A stretch of 64,000 nucleotides of DNA from positions 57,305,301-57,369,300 of the forward strand of contig CP136061.1 in assembly GCA_032622095.1 (NCBI GenBank), in the 5' to 3' direction. The position numbers and the translations under genes are program-made. The notes under the pieces are model-generated. The model was given only the letters and a program-made list of their open reading frames with translations. It was not told where the DNA came from and ran no database searches. The DNA is from Siphonodentalium dalli. Its lineage: Eukaryota > Mollusca > Scaphopoda > Gadilida > Siphonodentaliidae. Positions within the stretch are counted from its first letter, which is position 1, and every line of letters starts with the position of its first letter. This document shows positions 1 through 10,572 of this stretch, one piece after another.

Positions 1-861
1 AGAAAACGTCCATGTAACTTCGACAGACTATCCAACCTCGTTCATCTACCAAGCCTATACCGGCGGTATACATGTGCCATGGTGAAATGGAAAAGAATAA
101 AGTATGGCTATAATTTCTGGACGAGGTCCCGGGCGATCGCCTGGTTTATATTTTCAATTTCAAGCTTCAAAAGCCAGCCACTGTTAGTTATATACAGTAA
201 TCTGATTGGGTCCGTCCTTAGACCCTTTAGTGTACAAGTAGATATAGCCAATCTTGATCGATATGCAATAACATATGGTGATCACATGCACTATTTGAGC
301 GTTTGTAGCTGACAGCGCCTGAAGTTGGCAACTTCACAATTCTCTCCACATACCATGTTGGTCTCTATGAAAATATTTATATAATATCAGAATCGTGTTT
401 GGCACAAGTCCATATACTTAACGTGCTTGAACATATATTTCGGTTTTATATAGTGAATGGTATGTTCTCATCGAAAGTCCATGTATGATAATGATATGCA
501 TATATTTCATTCTTACACGCTGGGATATATTGCGGAAATATATGTGTTTTAATGTTAAATTTCGACATTTCCGCCACATTGGCGGCCATCTCGATTATAA
601 TAAGGTATTAATAACTCCGGATTATCTAAATCGGAGTCCATTCATTAATACATCTAACACCGAGATATCGTTCTCCTGTGATGGACATGTTATTTGACGT
701 ATATTTTTGTTTGGTGAATTTTCACGATGCTTATTTGGACAATAATTGTCACTGGCATTTTGAGTCATTTTGGTAAGACAGCTAATAGGAATGTGTCATA
801 ACATGGCGATTATTTATTTGGAAGTTGAAAATTAGTCTAATACATTCACCTTCTAAAACCA
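1..861. other. No recognisable gene or element
   Basis: AT-rich sequence with only short open frames that show no domain, no composition signal and no repeat structure I can recognise. It leads into Helitron-like sequence at about 862. Confidence 0.5.
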
Positions 862-1155
862 ATTTCACGTGAGACCGTGTCTTTGATCTTGGCGGTAATG
901 ACCTTGGCATCGCTCATATACTCATATAGGCATGTTTCTGGACCTCGACCGATCCAACTCAAATTTGGTATGTATGCCTACTTTGATCCCGGGAACAATA
1001 TGGGCGAGTCCAATTTCACGGCGACCGTGTCCTTGACCTTGACCTAGACCTAGACCTCGCCCATAGTTTGTCCAAACGCTGTATATTCTGCCCAGACGGA
1101 GGCGATCACAAAGAAATCCCTAAGTAGCCCGGACGAAGTCGGGCACATCAGCTAG
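862..1155 (+). mobile_element. Helitron-like element, family B, 3' portion
   Basis: The sequence matches, in opposite orientation, the complete short Helitron at 33118-33520. Shared blocks include the 'gatcccgggaacaatatgg' stretch and the run around 'tttgtccaaacgctgtat'. It ends with an 18-base hairpin (about 1125-1143, GAC/GTC stem with a three-base loop) followed 8-9 bases later by CTAG at 1152-1155, the classic Helitron 3' end. I do not see its 5' TC end; the homology fades near 862. No open frame: it is non-autonomous. The next base begins a family A Helitron, so two Helitron families are joined tail to head with nothing between them. Confidence 0.65.
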
Positions 1156-1787
1156 TCTCATATATATTTTGAAGACCTCTGTTTGTCTGTCTGTCTGTCT
1201 GTATGTCTGTCTGTCATTAATACAATTCTACGATTATCGACCGATCGGGACGAAACTTGGTACGTGGGTGTAGTTTGACAAGGCGGTCGTCGTTGTCGTA
1301 TTGGCGAGCCCGTGTGGCGCCCGCTTCGCGCATGCGCAGACGAGATCTCGGAAACGGGTGGATCAATCGACTTGAAATTTGCTATGTGAATGTATCTTGC
1401 CCCGGATACGAATTGTATCGGGTCGCCGAGACCGTGCGTCGCCAGCTTCGCGCATGCGCAGACGAGATCTCGGAAACGGGTGGAGCAATCGACTTGAAAT
1501 TTGCTATGTGAATGTATCTTGCCCCGGGTACGAATTTTATCGGGTCGCCGAGCCCGTGCGTCGCCAGCTTCGCGCATGCGCAGACGAGATCTCGGAAACG
1601 GGTGGAGCTATCGACTTGATATTTGGTATGTGAATGTATCTTGCCCCGGATACGAATTTTATCGGGTCGCCGAGCCCGTTCGACGCCAGCTTCGCGCATG
1701 CGCAGACGAGATCTTGGAAACCGGTGGAGCTATCGACTTGAAATTTGGTTTTTGAATAGCCCGGACAACGTCGGGCTCATCGGCTAG
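1156..1787 (+). mobile_element. Helitron-like (HINE-style) family A, array 1 unit 1
   Basis: Non-autonomous unit of 632 bp. It starts with TCTCATATAT, then a GTCT/GTTT tetranucleotide run, a conserved left flank (about 1225-1320), four copies of a 122-bp minisatellite (each marked by gcgcatgcgcagac), and a right flank with an 18-base hairpin (gcccggac...gtcgggc, about 1759-1776) shortly before CTAG at 1784-1787. TC start, hairpin and CTAG end are the diagnostic marks of a Helitron; the microsatellite plus central tandem repeats resemble bivalve HINE/pearl elements. Open frames across it come from the repeat, not from genes. Confidence 0.75.
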
Positions 1788-2415
1788 TCTCATATATAGT
1801 TTGAAGACCTCTGTCTGTTTGTTTGTTTGTCTGTCTGTCTGTCATTTATACAAATCTACGATTCTCGACCGATCGGGACGAAACTTGGTACGTGTGTGTA
1901 GTTTGACCAGGCGGTCGACGTTGTCGTATTGGCGAGCCCGTGCGGCGCCCGTTTCGCGCATGCGCAGACGAGATATCGGAAACGGGTGGAGCTATCGATT
2001 TGAAATTTGCCACGTGAATGTATCTTGCCCCGGATACGAATTTTATCGGTTCGACGAGCCCGTGCGACGCCAGCTTCGCGCATGCGCAGACGAGATCTCG
2101 GACACGGGTGGAGCTATCGACTTGAAATTTTGTATATGAATGTATCTTGCCCCGGATACGAAGTGTATCGGGTCGCCGAGCCCGTGCGACGCCAACTTCG
2201 CGCATGCGCAGACGAGATCTCGGAAACGGGTGGAGTTGTCGACTTGAAATTTGGTATGTGAATGTATCTTGCCCCGGATACGAATTTTATCGGGTCGCCG
2301 AGTCCGTGCGACGCCAGCTTCGCGCATGCGCAGACCAGATCTCGGAAACAGGTGGAGCTATCGACTTGAAATTTGGTTTTAGAATAGCCCGGACAACGTC
2401 GGGCTCATCGGCTAG
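1788..2415 (+). mobile_element. Helitron-like family A, array 1 unit 2
   Basis: A 628-bp unit directly joined to unit 1: the CTAG of unit 1 is immediately followed by the TC of this one. Same order of parts: TCTCATATAT start, GTTT/GTCT run, left flank, four 122-bp repeats, hairpin, CTAG at 2412-2415. It diverges slightly from its neighbours in point changes (e.g. gatatcgg for gatctcgg in the first repeat). Confidence 0.75.
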
Positions 2416-2948
2416 TCTCATATATATTTTTGAAGACCTCTGTCTGTATGTATGTTTGTTTGTTTGTTTGTTTGTCTGTCTGTCATTAATACAAATCTAC
2501 GATTCTCGACCGATCGGGACGAAACTTGGTACGTGTGTGTAGTTTGACCAGGCGGTGAACGTTGTCGTATTGGCGAGCCCGTGCGGCGCCCGCTTCGCGC
2601 ATGCGCAGTCGAGATCTCGGGAACGGGTGGAGCTATCGACTTGAAATTTGCTATGTGAATGTATCTTGCCCCGGATACGAATTTTATCGGGTCGCCGGGC
2701 TCGTGCGACGCCAGCTTCGCGCATGCGCAGACGAGATCTCGGAAACGGGTGGAGCTATCGACTTGAAATTTGCTATGTGAATCTATCTTGCCCCGGATAC
2801 GAATTTTATCGGGTCGCCGAGCCCGTGCGACACCAGCTTCGCGCATGCGCAGACTAGATCTCGGAAACGGGTGGAGCTATCGACTTGAAATTTGGTTTTT
2901 GAATAGCCCGGACAACGTCGCCCGGACAACGTCGGGCTCATCGGCTAG
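2416..2948 (+). mobile_element. Helitron-like family A, array 1 unit 3
   Basis: A 533-bp unit with three 122-bp repeats instead of four. Just before its hairpin the block cccggacaacgtcg is duplicated in tandem (about 2908-2935), explaining most of the extra length over the three-repeat unit 4. It ends in CTAG at 2945-2948. Confidence 0.72.
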
Positions 2949-3457
2949 TATCATATATATTTTGAAGACCTCTGTATGTTTGTATGTCTGTCTGTCATTT
3001 ATACAAATCTACGATTCTCGACCGATCGGGACGAAACTTGTTACGTGTGTGTAGTTTGACCAGGCGGTCGACGTTGTCGTATTGGCGAGGCCGTGCGGCG
3101 CCCGTGCGGCGCCCGTGCAGCGCATGCGCAGACGAGATCTCGGAAACGGGTGGAGCTATCGACTTGAAATTTGCTATGTGAATGTATCTTGCCCCGGATA
3201 CGAATTTTATCGGGTCGCCGAGCCCGTGGGACGCCAGCTTCGCGCATGCGCAGACGAGATCTCGCAAACGGGTGGAGCTATCGACATGAAATTTGGTATG
3301 TGAATGTATCTTGCCACGGATACGAATTTTATCGGGTCGCCGAGCCCGTGCGATGCCAACTTCGCGCATGCGCAGACCAGATCTCGGAAACGGGTAGAGC
3401 TATCGACTTGAAATTTGGTTTTTGAATAGCCCTGACAACGTCGGGCTCATCGGCTAG
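2949..3457 (+). mobile_element. Helitron-like family A, array 1 unit 4
   Basis: A 509-bp unit with three 122-bp repeats. Its first bases are TATCATATAT rather than TCTCATATAT (one substitution). The left flank carries a small ccgtgcggcg expansion near 3090-3120. The hairpin is slightly altered (gccctgac...) and CTAG lies at 3454-3457, followed by T as expected for a Helitron inserted between A and T. The last repeat and the right flank are copied again in the 427-bp duplication. Confidence 0.72.
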
Positions 3458-3732
3458 TATTAATATATTTTAAAATATACCATGCCAAATCGTAATTATC
3501 ACAGATATATTGCTGACCAAAATATTTATTGCATGCCCTATGTATTATATGACCTATATGCCGTATATGGATCATTACATTATATGAAATGATTGCTTCT
3601 AAAAGTTAGTTGAAACCTGTAAAACACGTAAAATTTAAGCTTAATGTAATATGTTCTCCTATGAACATTTCTGAAAAATGATCATGTCAGACCTTACATT
3701 GTATCTGTATTTGCCCATATTGTTGTGGATTC
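3306..3732 (+). repeat. 427-bp tandem duplication, copy 1
   Basis: This block, from the last 122-bp Helitron repeat through the CTAG end and about 275 bp of flank, is repeated immediately downstream. I compared the two line by line and saw no difference. The sequence beyond the Helitron end is AT-rich with no recognised feature. Confidence 0.85.
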
Positions 3733-4159
3733 GTATCTTGCCACGGATACGAATTTTATCGGGTCGCCGAGCCCGTGCGATGCCAACTTCGCGCATGCGC
3801 AGACCAGATCTCGGAAACGGGTAGAGCTATCGACTTGAAATTTGGTTTTTGAATAGCCCTGACAACGTCGGGCTCATCGGCTAGTATTAATATATTTTAA
3901 AATATACCATGCCAAATCGTAATTATCACAGATATATTGCTGACCAAAATATTTATTGCATGCCCTATGTATTATATGACCTATATGCCGTATATGGATC
4001 ATTACATTATATGAAATGATTGCTTCTAAAAGTTAGTTGAAACCTGTAAAACACGTAAAATTTAAGCTTAATGTAATATGTTCTCCTATGAACATTTCTG
4101 AAAAATGATCATGTCAGACCTTACATTGTATCTGTATTTGCCCATATTGTTGTGGATTC
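3733..4159 (+). repeat. 427-bp tandem duplication, copy 2
   Basis: Second copy, offset by exactly 427 bp. It places a second, headless Helitron 3' end (hairpin and CTAG near 3881-3884) before the LINE fragment at 4160. Because the copies appear identical while neighbouring repeats differ from each other, it is either very recent or an assembly error. Confidence 0.85.
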
Positions 4160-5631
4160 GCTTAAAAATGGAGTAGTGGTCGATGAAATGAAAACTGCGA
4201 TTGTTACACCGATTCTGAAAAAGGCTTCGCTGGACCCTGAAGTTCGGAAAAATTATAGGCCTGTATCGAACCTATCATTTGTATCTAAAGTGCTGGAAAA
4301 AGTTGTGAGTCTACAGTTACTCGAACACGTAAAGGATCATGAACTATTTGAAAAATACCAATCGGCATATCGAGTCAATCACACTCGCGAATCTGCGCTC
4401 ATCAAAGTCAAGAACGACATTGACCTTTGTCTGAACCGTGGTAATTGTGTGCTGCTTCTGATGTTGGACCTGAGTGCTGCTTTCGATACGTGCGATCACG
4501 CCGTTTTATCGGAACGCCTCAGCGAACTTATTGGAATTCGAGGAACCGCTCTATATTGGTTCGAATTGTATCTGTCAAGTAGAAAGCAGAAGGTTGTGAT
4601 TCGGGAGTCTGTTTCCACGGAGGTTGCTCTTGATGTGGGTGTGCCACAGGGATAAATCCTTGGACCTCTTTTATTTTTGGTATATACCTTGCCTCTCGGG
4701 CGCATACTGAGTCGTCATTCTGTCAATTACCATCTATATGCAGATGACACACAAATTTACATCGAGTTTTCTCGTAAGGATGCTGACGGGTACTCTGAGG
4801 CAATTCAACGCATTGAAGCTTGTTATGTAGATGTCAAAAGCTGGTTGCAGAGCAATAAACTAAAGTTAAATAACGATAAATCAGAATTTCTTGTCGTGGG
4901 ATCTCGATATTCTCTCCAAGCACTGTCTCTATCCACCAATAACAACAAAGATAAACAATTCAATATTCGACTTGGAGACACAACAATTTCATCCTGCTCC
5001 AGTATTCGTAACCTGGGAGCACATTTTGACTCTCATATGACAATGGACACCATGGTCTCTAACATGCTCAAAACATGCTACTTCCATCTCCGGTGTTTGC
5101 GGCTTGTCCGTTGCCATCTAAGCAAAGAGGCCATGAAACGCGCTATTTTATCTCTCGTGATTTCACACGTTGACATGCAGTCTGAATTCCTTGCTGACAA
5201 ACATACCATTCAACGACTAGATGTCCTTATTAACAACTGTGCAAGGCTGATGTGCAACAAACTAAAATGCGACAGAATAACACACACTCTGATCAAAGAG
5301 CACATTATGACTTTCAGCTTCCGTGTTCAATTTAAATGTGCAGTGACTGTCTATAACTCTATCCGCCACGTAAATCCGTCATTTATAGCAGAACTATTTG
5401 TGGTCAATGCGCGAGAGGTCGGAGCTCGGACTCGCGCTATATCCTGCAACCAGAACATTAAAACTGTCCAAAAGCCTCATAACAACTATGGACGCCGATC
5501 ATTCCAGGAAGTAGCTACATCTGCCGCTAAAAATTAGATGTTGTGACTCTTTGTCCGCCTTCAAACGAGAACTGAAAGCACACCTTTTCCGTCTTTGCTT
5601 CAAATTGCAACATACAAATAAAAAAAAGTAG
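4160..5631 (+). pseudogene. Reverse transcriptase of a CR1/L2-like LINE, 5' truncated, broken
   Basis: Copies element RNA into DNA at the target site in an intact LINE. Visible RT blocks: a PILKK / NYRPVSNLSF region, the LDLSAAFDT block holding the first catalytic Asp, GVPQG, ILGPLLF, and the YADDT catalytic box near 4735. The C-terminal LPLKIR..SLSAFKRELK..LFRL block typical of CR1/L2 and relatives is also present. No endonuclease precedes it; the fragment begins abruptly at 4160, as in 5'-truncated copies. Two lesions are seen: an in-frame TAA at 4653-4655, between GVPQG and ILGP, and a frame change near 5520, after which the last block is read in another frame up to TAG at 5629-5631. It cannot make a full protein. 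Confidence 0.8.
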
Positions 5632-5823
5632 CGTTAGCGAGTTGCCTTGGTCAGCTAGGGTGTTCCAGGCTATACCAGGTGAAAGCTAACTCATGCGCAT
5701 TCTTATTTCAAGAAGAAATAAATGACCTGGAATCACAACCGAAGAAGAAGAAGTCCTGTAAGCACGTTAGTGAGTAGCCTTGGTCAGTTTAGGTGTTCCA
5801 GGCTATACCAGGTGAAACCTAAC
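5632..5823 (+). repeat. LINE 3' UTR with two copies of a ~55-bp block
   Basis: A block beginning gttag and holding ccttggtcag...gtgttccaggctatacc occurs at about 5632-5690 and 5768-5823. Each copy begins GTTAG and ends CTAAC, so it could fold back on itself. The position directly after the RT stop suggests a 3' UTR recognition structure, which is inference. Confidence 0.6.
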
Positions 5824-5910
5824 GTCATGTGCATCAACCAAGGAAAACACCAGTTGAACTTAACCCGTGTACATATGTGTTTGATAACTGTATTTTTATT
5901 TTTATCTTAA

Positions 5911-5937
5911 CCCAAAAAAAAAAAACCCAAAAAAATA
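5911..5937 (+). other. A-rich tail, probable 3' end of the CR1/L2-like LINE
   Basis: Two A runs separated by CCC lie about 280 bp after the RT stop. This is the likely 3' end of the LINE starting at 4160. No target-site duplication could be assigned because the 5' end abuts a duplicated block. Confidence 0.45.
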
Positions 5938-5939
5938 CT

Positions 5940-6889
5940 AATGCAAATACTCGTTGTTGATAATATTGTTTCTTTTATACTGTTTGGATCACTAATTAAA
6001 GGCACGTGCGGCCTTAATTGTCGAAAATATTCATATTTGTTCCAAACACCGTAAACAGAAAAACAGTAACACGCATACAGTTCCGTTCATATATACCATG
6101 ACCATCGCGTAAACAGCACGTTATCATAAAGACCTACTATATTTTACCTAAGCAAGAGCCTGATTGTGTCACAGAAGACAGCACAATGCTACTGGCTAAT
6201 CACACACAAATGGCATAAACGCTCTTTATTAGTTCCATATCAGGTATTCACCAACAAAGAACGCTCTTTATGTTTACCATCATAATATAAACATACACCA
6301 GAAAAGTAACTTTTTACGCTTTTGTTTACATAACAATGGTCAAACATATGACCATAACATACTGTTTATGCGATATTTCTTATTTGTATACGGACAAAGT
6401 CTATCTACATTTTGATGTTCTTTCTGTTTGTGGCGGTTTTTTACGGGTGAAGATATTTTCGCAGGATACCCACCGCCAAGGCCAACCGTGTCTTTAAGCA
6501 CCTTAGTCTCATAAATATTTTTCGTTTCAATTTTACTCGTTACCGATCTTTCCCTATTTTACCCCCTTTTCATGTTATGGTTAGCTTGTTACCCGTTCGC
6601 CATTTTACCCCCATTTTTCGCTGTTAGCATTTTTTAGCATGTTACCCCCCTCCCCCAATTTACCAGTAACTTTTTAATATTTTTTCGATTTGTAATGTTA
6701 TGCGCTTTTGTATTCCTTAGTAACTTAAAGTTCTACATTTTTTGTTGATGTCCATAATCATGTCTTATATTTGACATTGTATTTTATGTTTAACATGTCA
6801 AGCGTTTTAGAGCACTTCAGTGGATTTTACGCGTATTTTCCAGTTAGGTTCTTAGCATATAATTTTTATCCATTCGCTATTTACTATTA
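5940..6889. other. No recognisable gene
   Basis: AT-rich sequence without convincing coding potential. Runs of T followed by ACCCCC recur at 6555-6660 (ttttaccccc-like), giving local low complexity. Nothing else seen. Confidence 0.4.
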
Positions 6890-6996
6890 TTTTAGGATGT
6901 GTGCCTTGTTTGTATTGTAAGCGCATTGGAACTAATTTATTGTATAATGCGCTCTAAATGTATCTATAATAATAACAATAATAATAATAATGAGAG
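6890..6996 (+). mobile_element. Probable LINE 3' end with (ATA)n-type tail
   Basis: The stretch gtattgtaagcgcattgg, then gcgctctaaat, then an (ATA/AAT) run at 6966-6992, resembles the 3' termini of many CR1-like LINEs (a short stem with a 'gcgct' element followed by a microsatellite tail). No coding part of the element is seen upstream. Confidence 0.35.
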
Positions 6997-7374
6997 GTGT
7001 AAGGCGAGTAAGACAGTGAGTAACACCACCCCATTACAGATACATGTACGAATACACCCTTTCAATGATAGGCTTAATTAGCTAAGATAATCCGTACAAA
7101 TTCAAAATATGATAATATGTATCTATAGAGCAATAATTGTAATCCGTATTCAATTACTGTATTTAAAAATGAATTGCTAGTGGTGGTGTGTGGTTTTAAG
7201 TACGCATGTGATGGCACTGGGCCCTACCTGATTACCAATTGCCTTGTGTCGCAAAACGACACTGGAAGGGATAGTCAGTGGGGGCCCAGATCATTTTTGG
7301 AAAGTCAGGATGCGTGGTGTGATCGTTATGGTGGCGCGTACGTGATGTATATTATATTTTGATTTTGTATTTTG

Positions 7375-7432
7375 TCTTGTATGTCATAAATTTTCTTGAC
7401 GAAGGCAATAACACTATTGAATTGAATTGAAC
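7375..7432 (+). mobile_element. Probable LINE 3' tail, (TTGAA)n
   Basis: The words gacgaaggcaataac and then attgaattgaattgaa look like the 3' end of a LINE whose tail is a short repeat rather than poly(A). The ~200 bp before it contains no recognisable domain. Confidence 0.35.
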
Positions 7433-7754
7433 CGAGTCGTCGTCAGATGAGATTTTCATGTTCACTCAGTGAAATAGTAGTAAACTGTTGTTTTGTAACG
7501 GCGATTCGTTATGAGTTATAAAAATCCCTATCTCTTGAAAGTTGATCATATTCAATTTTCTATCTTCGTCATGGCACGTTCTCAAGTAAATGTGAAGTAT
7601 TTGTTTTTCTATATGTATAAATTGTCAATGTGATGTTCTGTTCTTTCGTTCAAATATATATTGTTTACACCAAGTAAATGTGTTCTTCATCCCTGGTTTT
7701 CAACGACATCAAATTCCGCATCAAATCACGTCGATCCGAGAATGTCCACTGGGT

Positions 7755-7828
7755 GTGTTGCCAGCATCAACACAAAAGAGTGTTGCCATCATCAACACAA
7801 AGAGTGTTGCCACAACCAACACAAAGAA
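7755..7828 (+). repeat. 24/25-bp tandem repeat, three copies
   Basis: Three copies of gtgttgccaNcaNcaacac followed by aaaga. Period is 25 then 24, so an open frame here is not conserved across copies. Surrounding sequence (7433-8814) otherwise shows no gene that I recognise. Confidence 0.7.
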
Positions 7829-8814
7829 CGACATAGTTCTGCAATGGGTCAACACAATCATTTAGCTGATTCCGACCAGGTGCGACACATGCATGTTCTT
7901 CTTACATACATCTACTTGCAGGTATCAATCCGTATCATATACATATTCTTATAAAGAGCGTCCATTGTTCTGTAAACAAAAACGCCAGGCAATAGAGAGC
8001 GTTCTAATTTATAATACTGATTATTCAGTCTTTTATATAGTACAGGAATATTTTACAAAGATATTTCATTGATATTAAATATGTTTTTTTTTCCTTTATC
8101 TAACAGGTTACGGTTGATGCATTCGTCGCAGATCTTAAACAGACCGTCCACAGTGGCACTAGGCCCGTGCTTTCCATATCAATCGGCAATCTGAAATTGC
8201 ATCAAGTTCAACACGCCGACACTGTCTTGGTTCTGTGACGGTACCTTCGACAAGAGTCCGAATCTCTAACATCAACATTGTATCAATCAAGCGAAATGGG
8301 CTGCCCACATAGATCATATCACAGATAGAGCTTGGAAGAAAATTGATATCATACGAATGCATAGATTTTCGCTGAATAGAAAGACCCTTCAAAAATACAT
8401 TTTTCTTACATTCGTCCAATCATAGAATTATGGGAGGGATAATTACAGGAAAACATAAAAATCGTTCACATTTTGATAGAAGCACCAAAATCGGCACAGA
8501 TGTAGTTTCATATATTCTAAATGAGAATCTAGCTGGTTCCAGCTTTTCAATGAGTGGAACTCGGAAAAAAATTGACCGGAAGTAGAACACCCCCTAAAAA
8601 AGACGATTTGTTTTATTTATTAGTTTTATGCAAATTATAGCGGGAAAATCAAGTATAATGTATACAAATGTATATATTTTCGTAAAGCTAAGACATAATG
8701 ACACTTTTCTGAGCTAAAATTGAAACTCACCATCCAACATGGCCACCAAAATGGCCGCCGGAAGTTGAAAATATGACATTTTTTTTACAAATATCTTCTA
8801 GATCAATTCATGCT

Positions 8815-9820
8815 GTTTGGAACTAGTTGAGTAATATGACTTTATTTTGTGTTTTGTATATTAACCGATCATTGGCGCAATTAAATATGCAATTATTGGG
8901 CTCCTAGCCCCATTCGATCCCTCAAAAATTCAATTTTACAGAAAGCGGTATAACATTTTACAAAAAAAATCACAATTGGGATTCTAGTCATATTTCAACA
9001 AGAAACGAAAAGAACATTGTAATGTAAGTGAGGCATATCATTACCTATGAATATTCCAACTCTCGGGAACCAAAAATCTTACCTTGGCTCAAAATGGCCG
9101 CCAAAATATGGAAAATGGTAAATATTGCGCCAGGGTGTCCTGCATTCGCTTACGAGTTGTGGTTCAACAGTGGTTGATGTATACAATTGGCTAATCTGTA
9201 TTCCATACATTGGATACTATCATGTCTGATGCACCATGTGTCATTTGTACTATTGTCACCACTGACATCACCAGATATATTGGATTTTTCTCTCACAAAC
9301 TTGACATAAATATAGGCAAAAATGCACTTTTCGGGGTTCGACCATTTTTTAAAGTAAAATGCAACTACCTTTGGTATCAAACGTGTTTATTGTTTTGACC
9401 TATCTTAAATGTGTCACACTACGATGTTTATAGACTAAATTGCTCAAGATGGCTTCCAAAATGGCAACCAAATTTGTAAAAATTTAATTGTTTACACATA
9501 TCCCGAACATTATTCTCTGCGTTATCCGAAAAGGTAGCAAATTGTGACTCACTTGGTTATTATACGTGTTAGTTAATTAACTGACAACTATGTTCTATTA
9601 TGTTTGTCCTAGTTCCGTATGAGGCATAACAAATTCATTTTAAAGTTGCAGTATGGAATTTTGCGGAGAACCTCTTTTGTGATTGATTCTGGCCATATTA
9701 TTGAAAGGAAATGAGCAGAACTTTGAAACGGAACTCAGATGAACCATGACATGTGGGTAGTCTGGATCATTATGGTAAAACTGAATACAGGGTGGAAGCC
9801 AAGGTGGCAGCCAGGGAGTT
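8815..9820 (+). repeat. Left arm of a ~4.4-kb inverted repeat
   Basis: About 1 kb that matches the reverse complement of 12226-13222 along its whole length with scattered substitutions and small indels. Easily seen anchors are the palindromic ttagttaattaac, the block cctcttttgtgat, and gtaatgtaagtgaggcatat. It contains several aaaatggcc(g/a)cc words. No open frame of note, so it is not a coding arm. Confidence 0.85.
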
Positions 9821-10460
9821 ACTCTATGGTCATAGATGAGGATAACAGGAATACAGCGAGTTATTGTATGGTCATGAATGATGTGTGGGTATATAGGGAG
9901 TGCCCTGTTGGTAACGGTGGGACGTATATTTATATATGTTGTGGATGTATTTTCATTGGTGGTGTATGGGGAGTAGATGTATGATCATGGATGGCGTGTA
10001 TGAGGATGGCAAGTGTGGAACTTATGAGTGGTCGTATGTGATGGTATTATATATATGGAAGGGCTCACCATTGGTGATGTGCATATGTATACATGGATTG
10101 ACTCTATGGTCATGTATATGGCGAATAGGTATACAAGTAGTGGCTGTTTTATCCATGGTGAGGTGAATAGGTATACAATGAGTGACTGTATGATCGTGAA
10201 TGTAGTGAATATGTATACATATAGTGACCATATGGCATTGTGTCGGGTGTAGGTGTATACCTGGTGTTCATACATGGTGACTCATGGCCGTATCGTCATT
10301 TGTGGTATGTACGGGTATAACCAAGTATGGCTGTATGATAATGTGTACGTGTATAAAGTGGGTGACGTCTATTGCCATTTGTGTTGTGTTTATGTACATA
10401 TGGAGTGAATGAGGTAATGGGTGGGTTGTACATGTGTACATTGGGTGGCTATCGCTTTCC
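9821..10460 (+). repeat. Minisatellite, left half of the inverted-repeat loop
   Basis: Degenerate tandem units of roughly 40-50 bp built around ggtatacaNNNagtgactgtatggtcatg. Short open frames pass through it on both strands but change with every unit, so I do not consider them genes. Confidence 0.75.
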
Positions 10461-10572
10461 ACAATAACTCAAGGATACGTTCATCAATGGAGAGGTCATC
10501 TCAGAGAGTTATCCATCTTGATGGTGTTTATGTACATGGGGGATGTTAAGCGCGGAAAGCGATAGCCACCCA
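10444..10572. repeat. Centre of the inverted repeat: 19-bp inverted copies
   Basis: tgggtggctatcgctttcc at 10444-10462 recurs as its exact reverse complement at 10554-10572, separated by about 90 bp. This is where the orientation of the minisatellite flips, so it marks the centre of symmetry of the whole structure. Confidence 0.85.

Noticed and set aside
1158-3425. Many overlapping 70-140-codon frames rich in Arg/Ala (e.g. starting MREAGVARARRP) on both strands
   Set aside because: They are translations of the 122-bp Helitron repeat. 122 is not a multiple of three, and the repeat is open in several frames, so no protein is implied.
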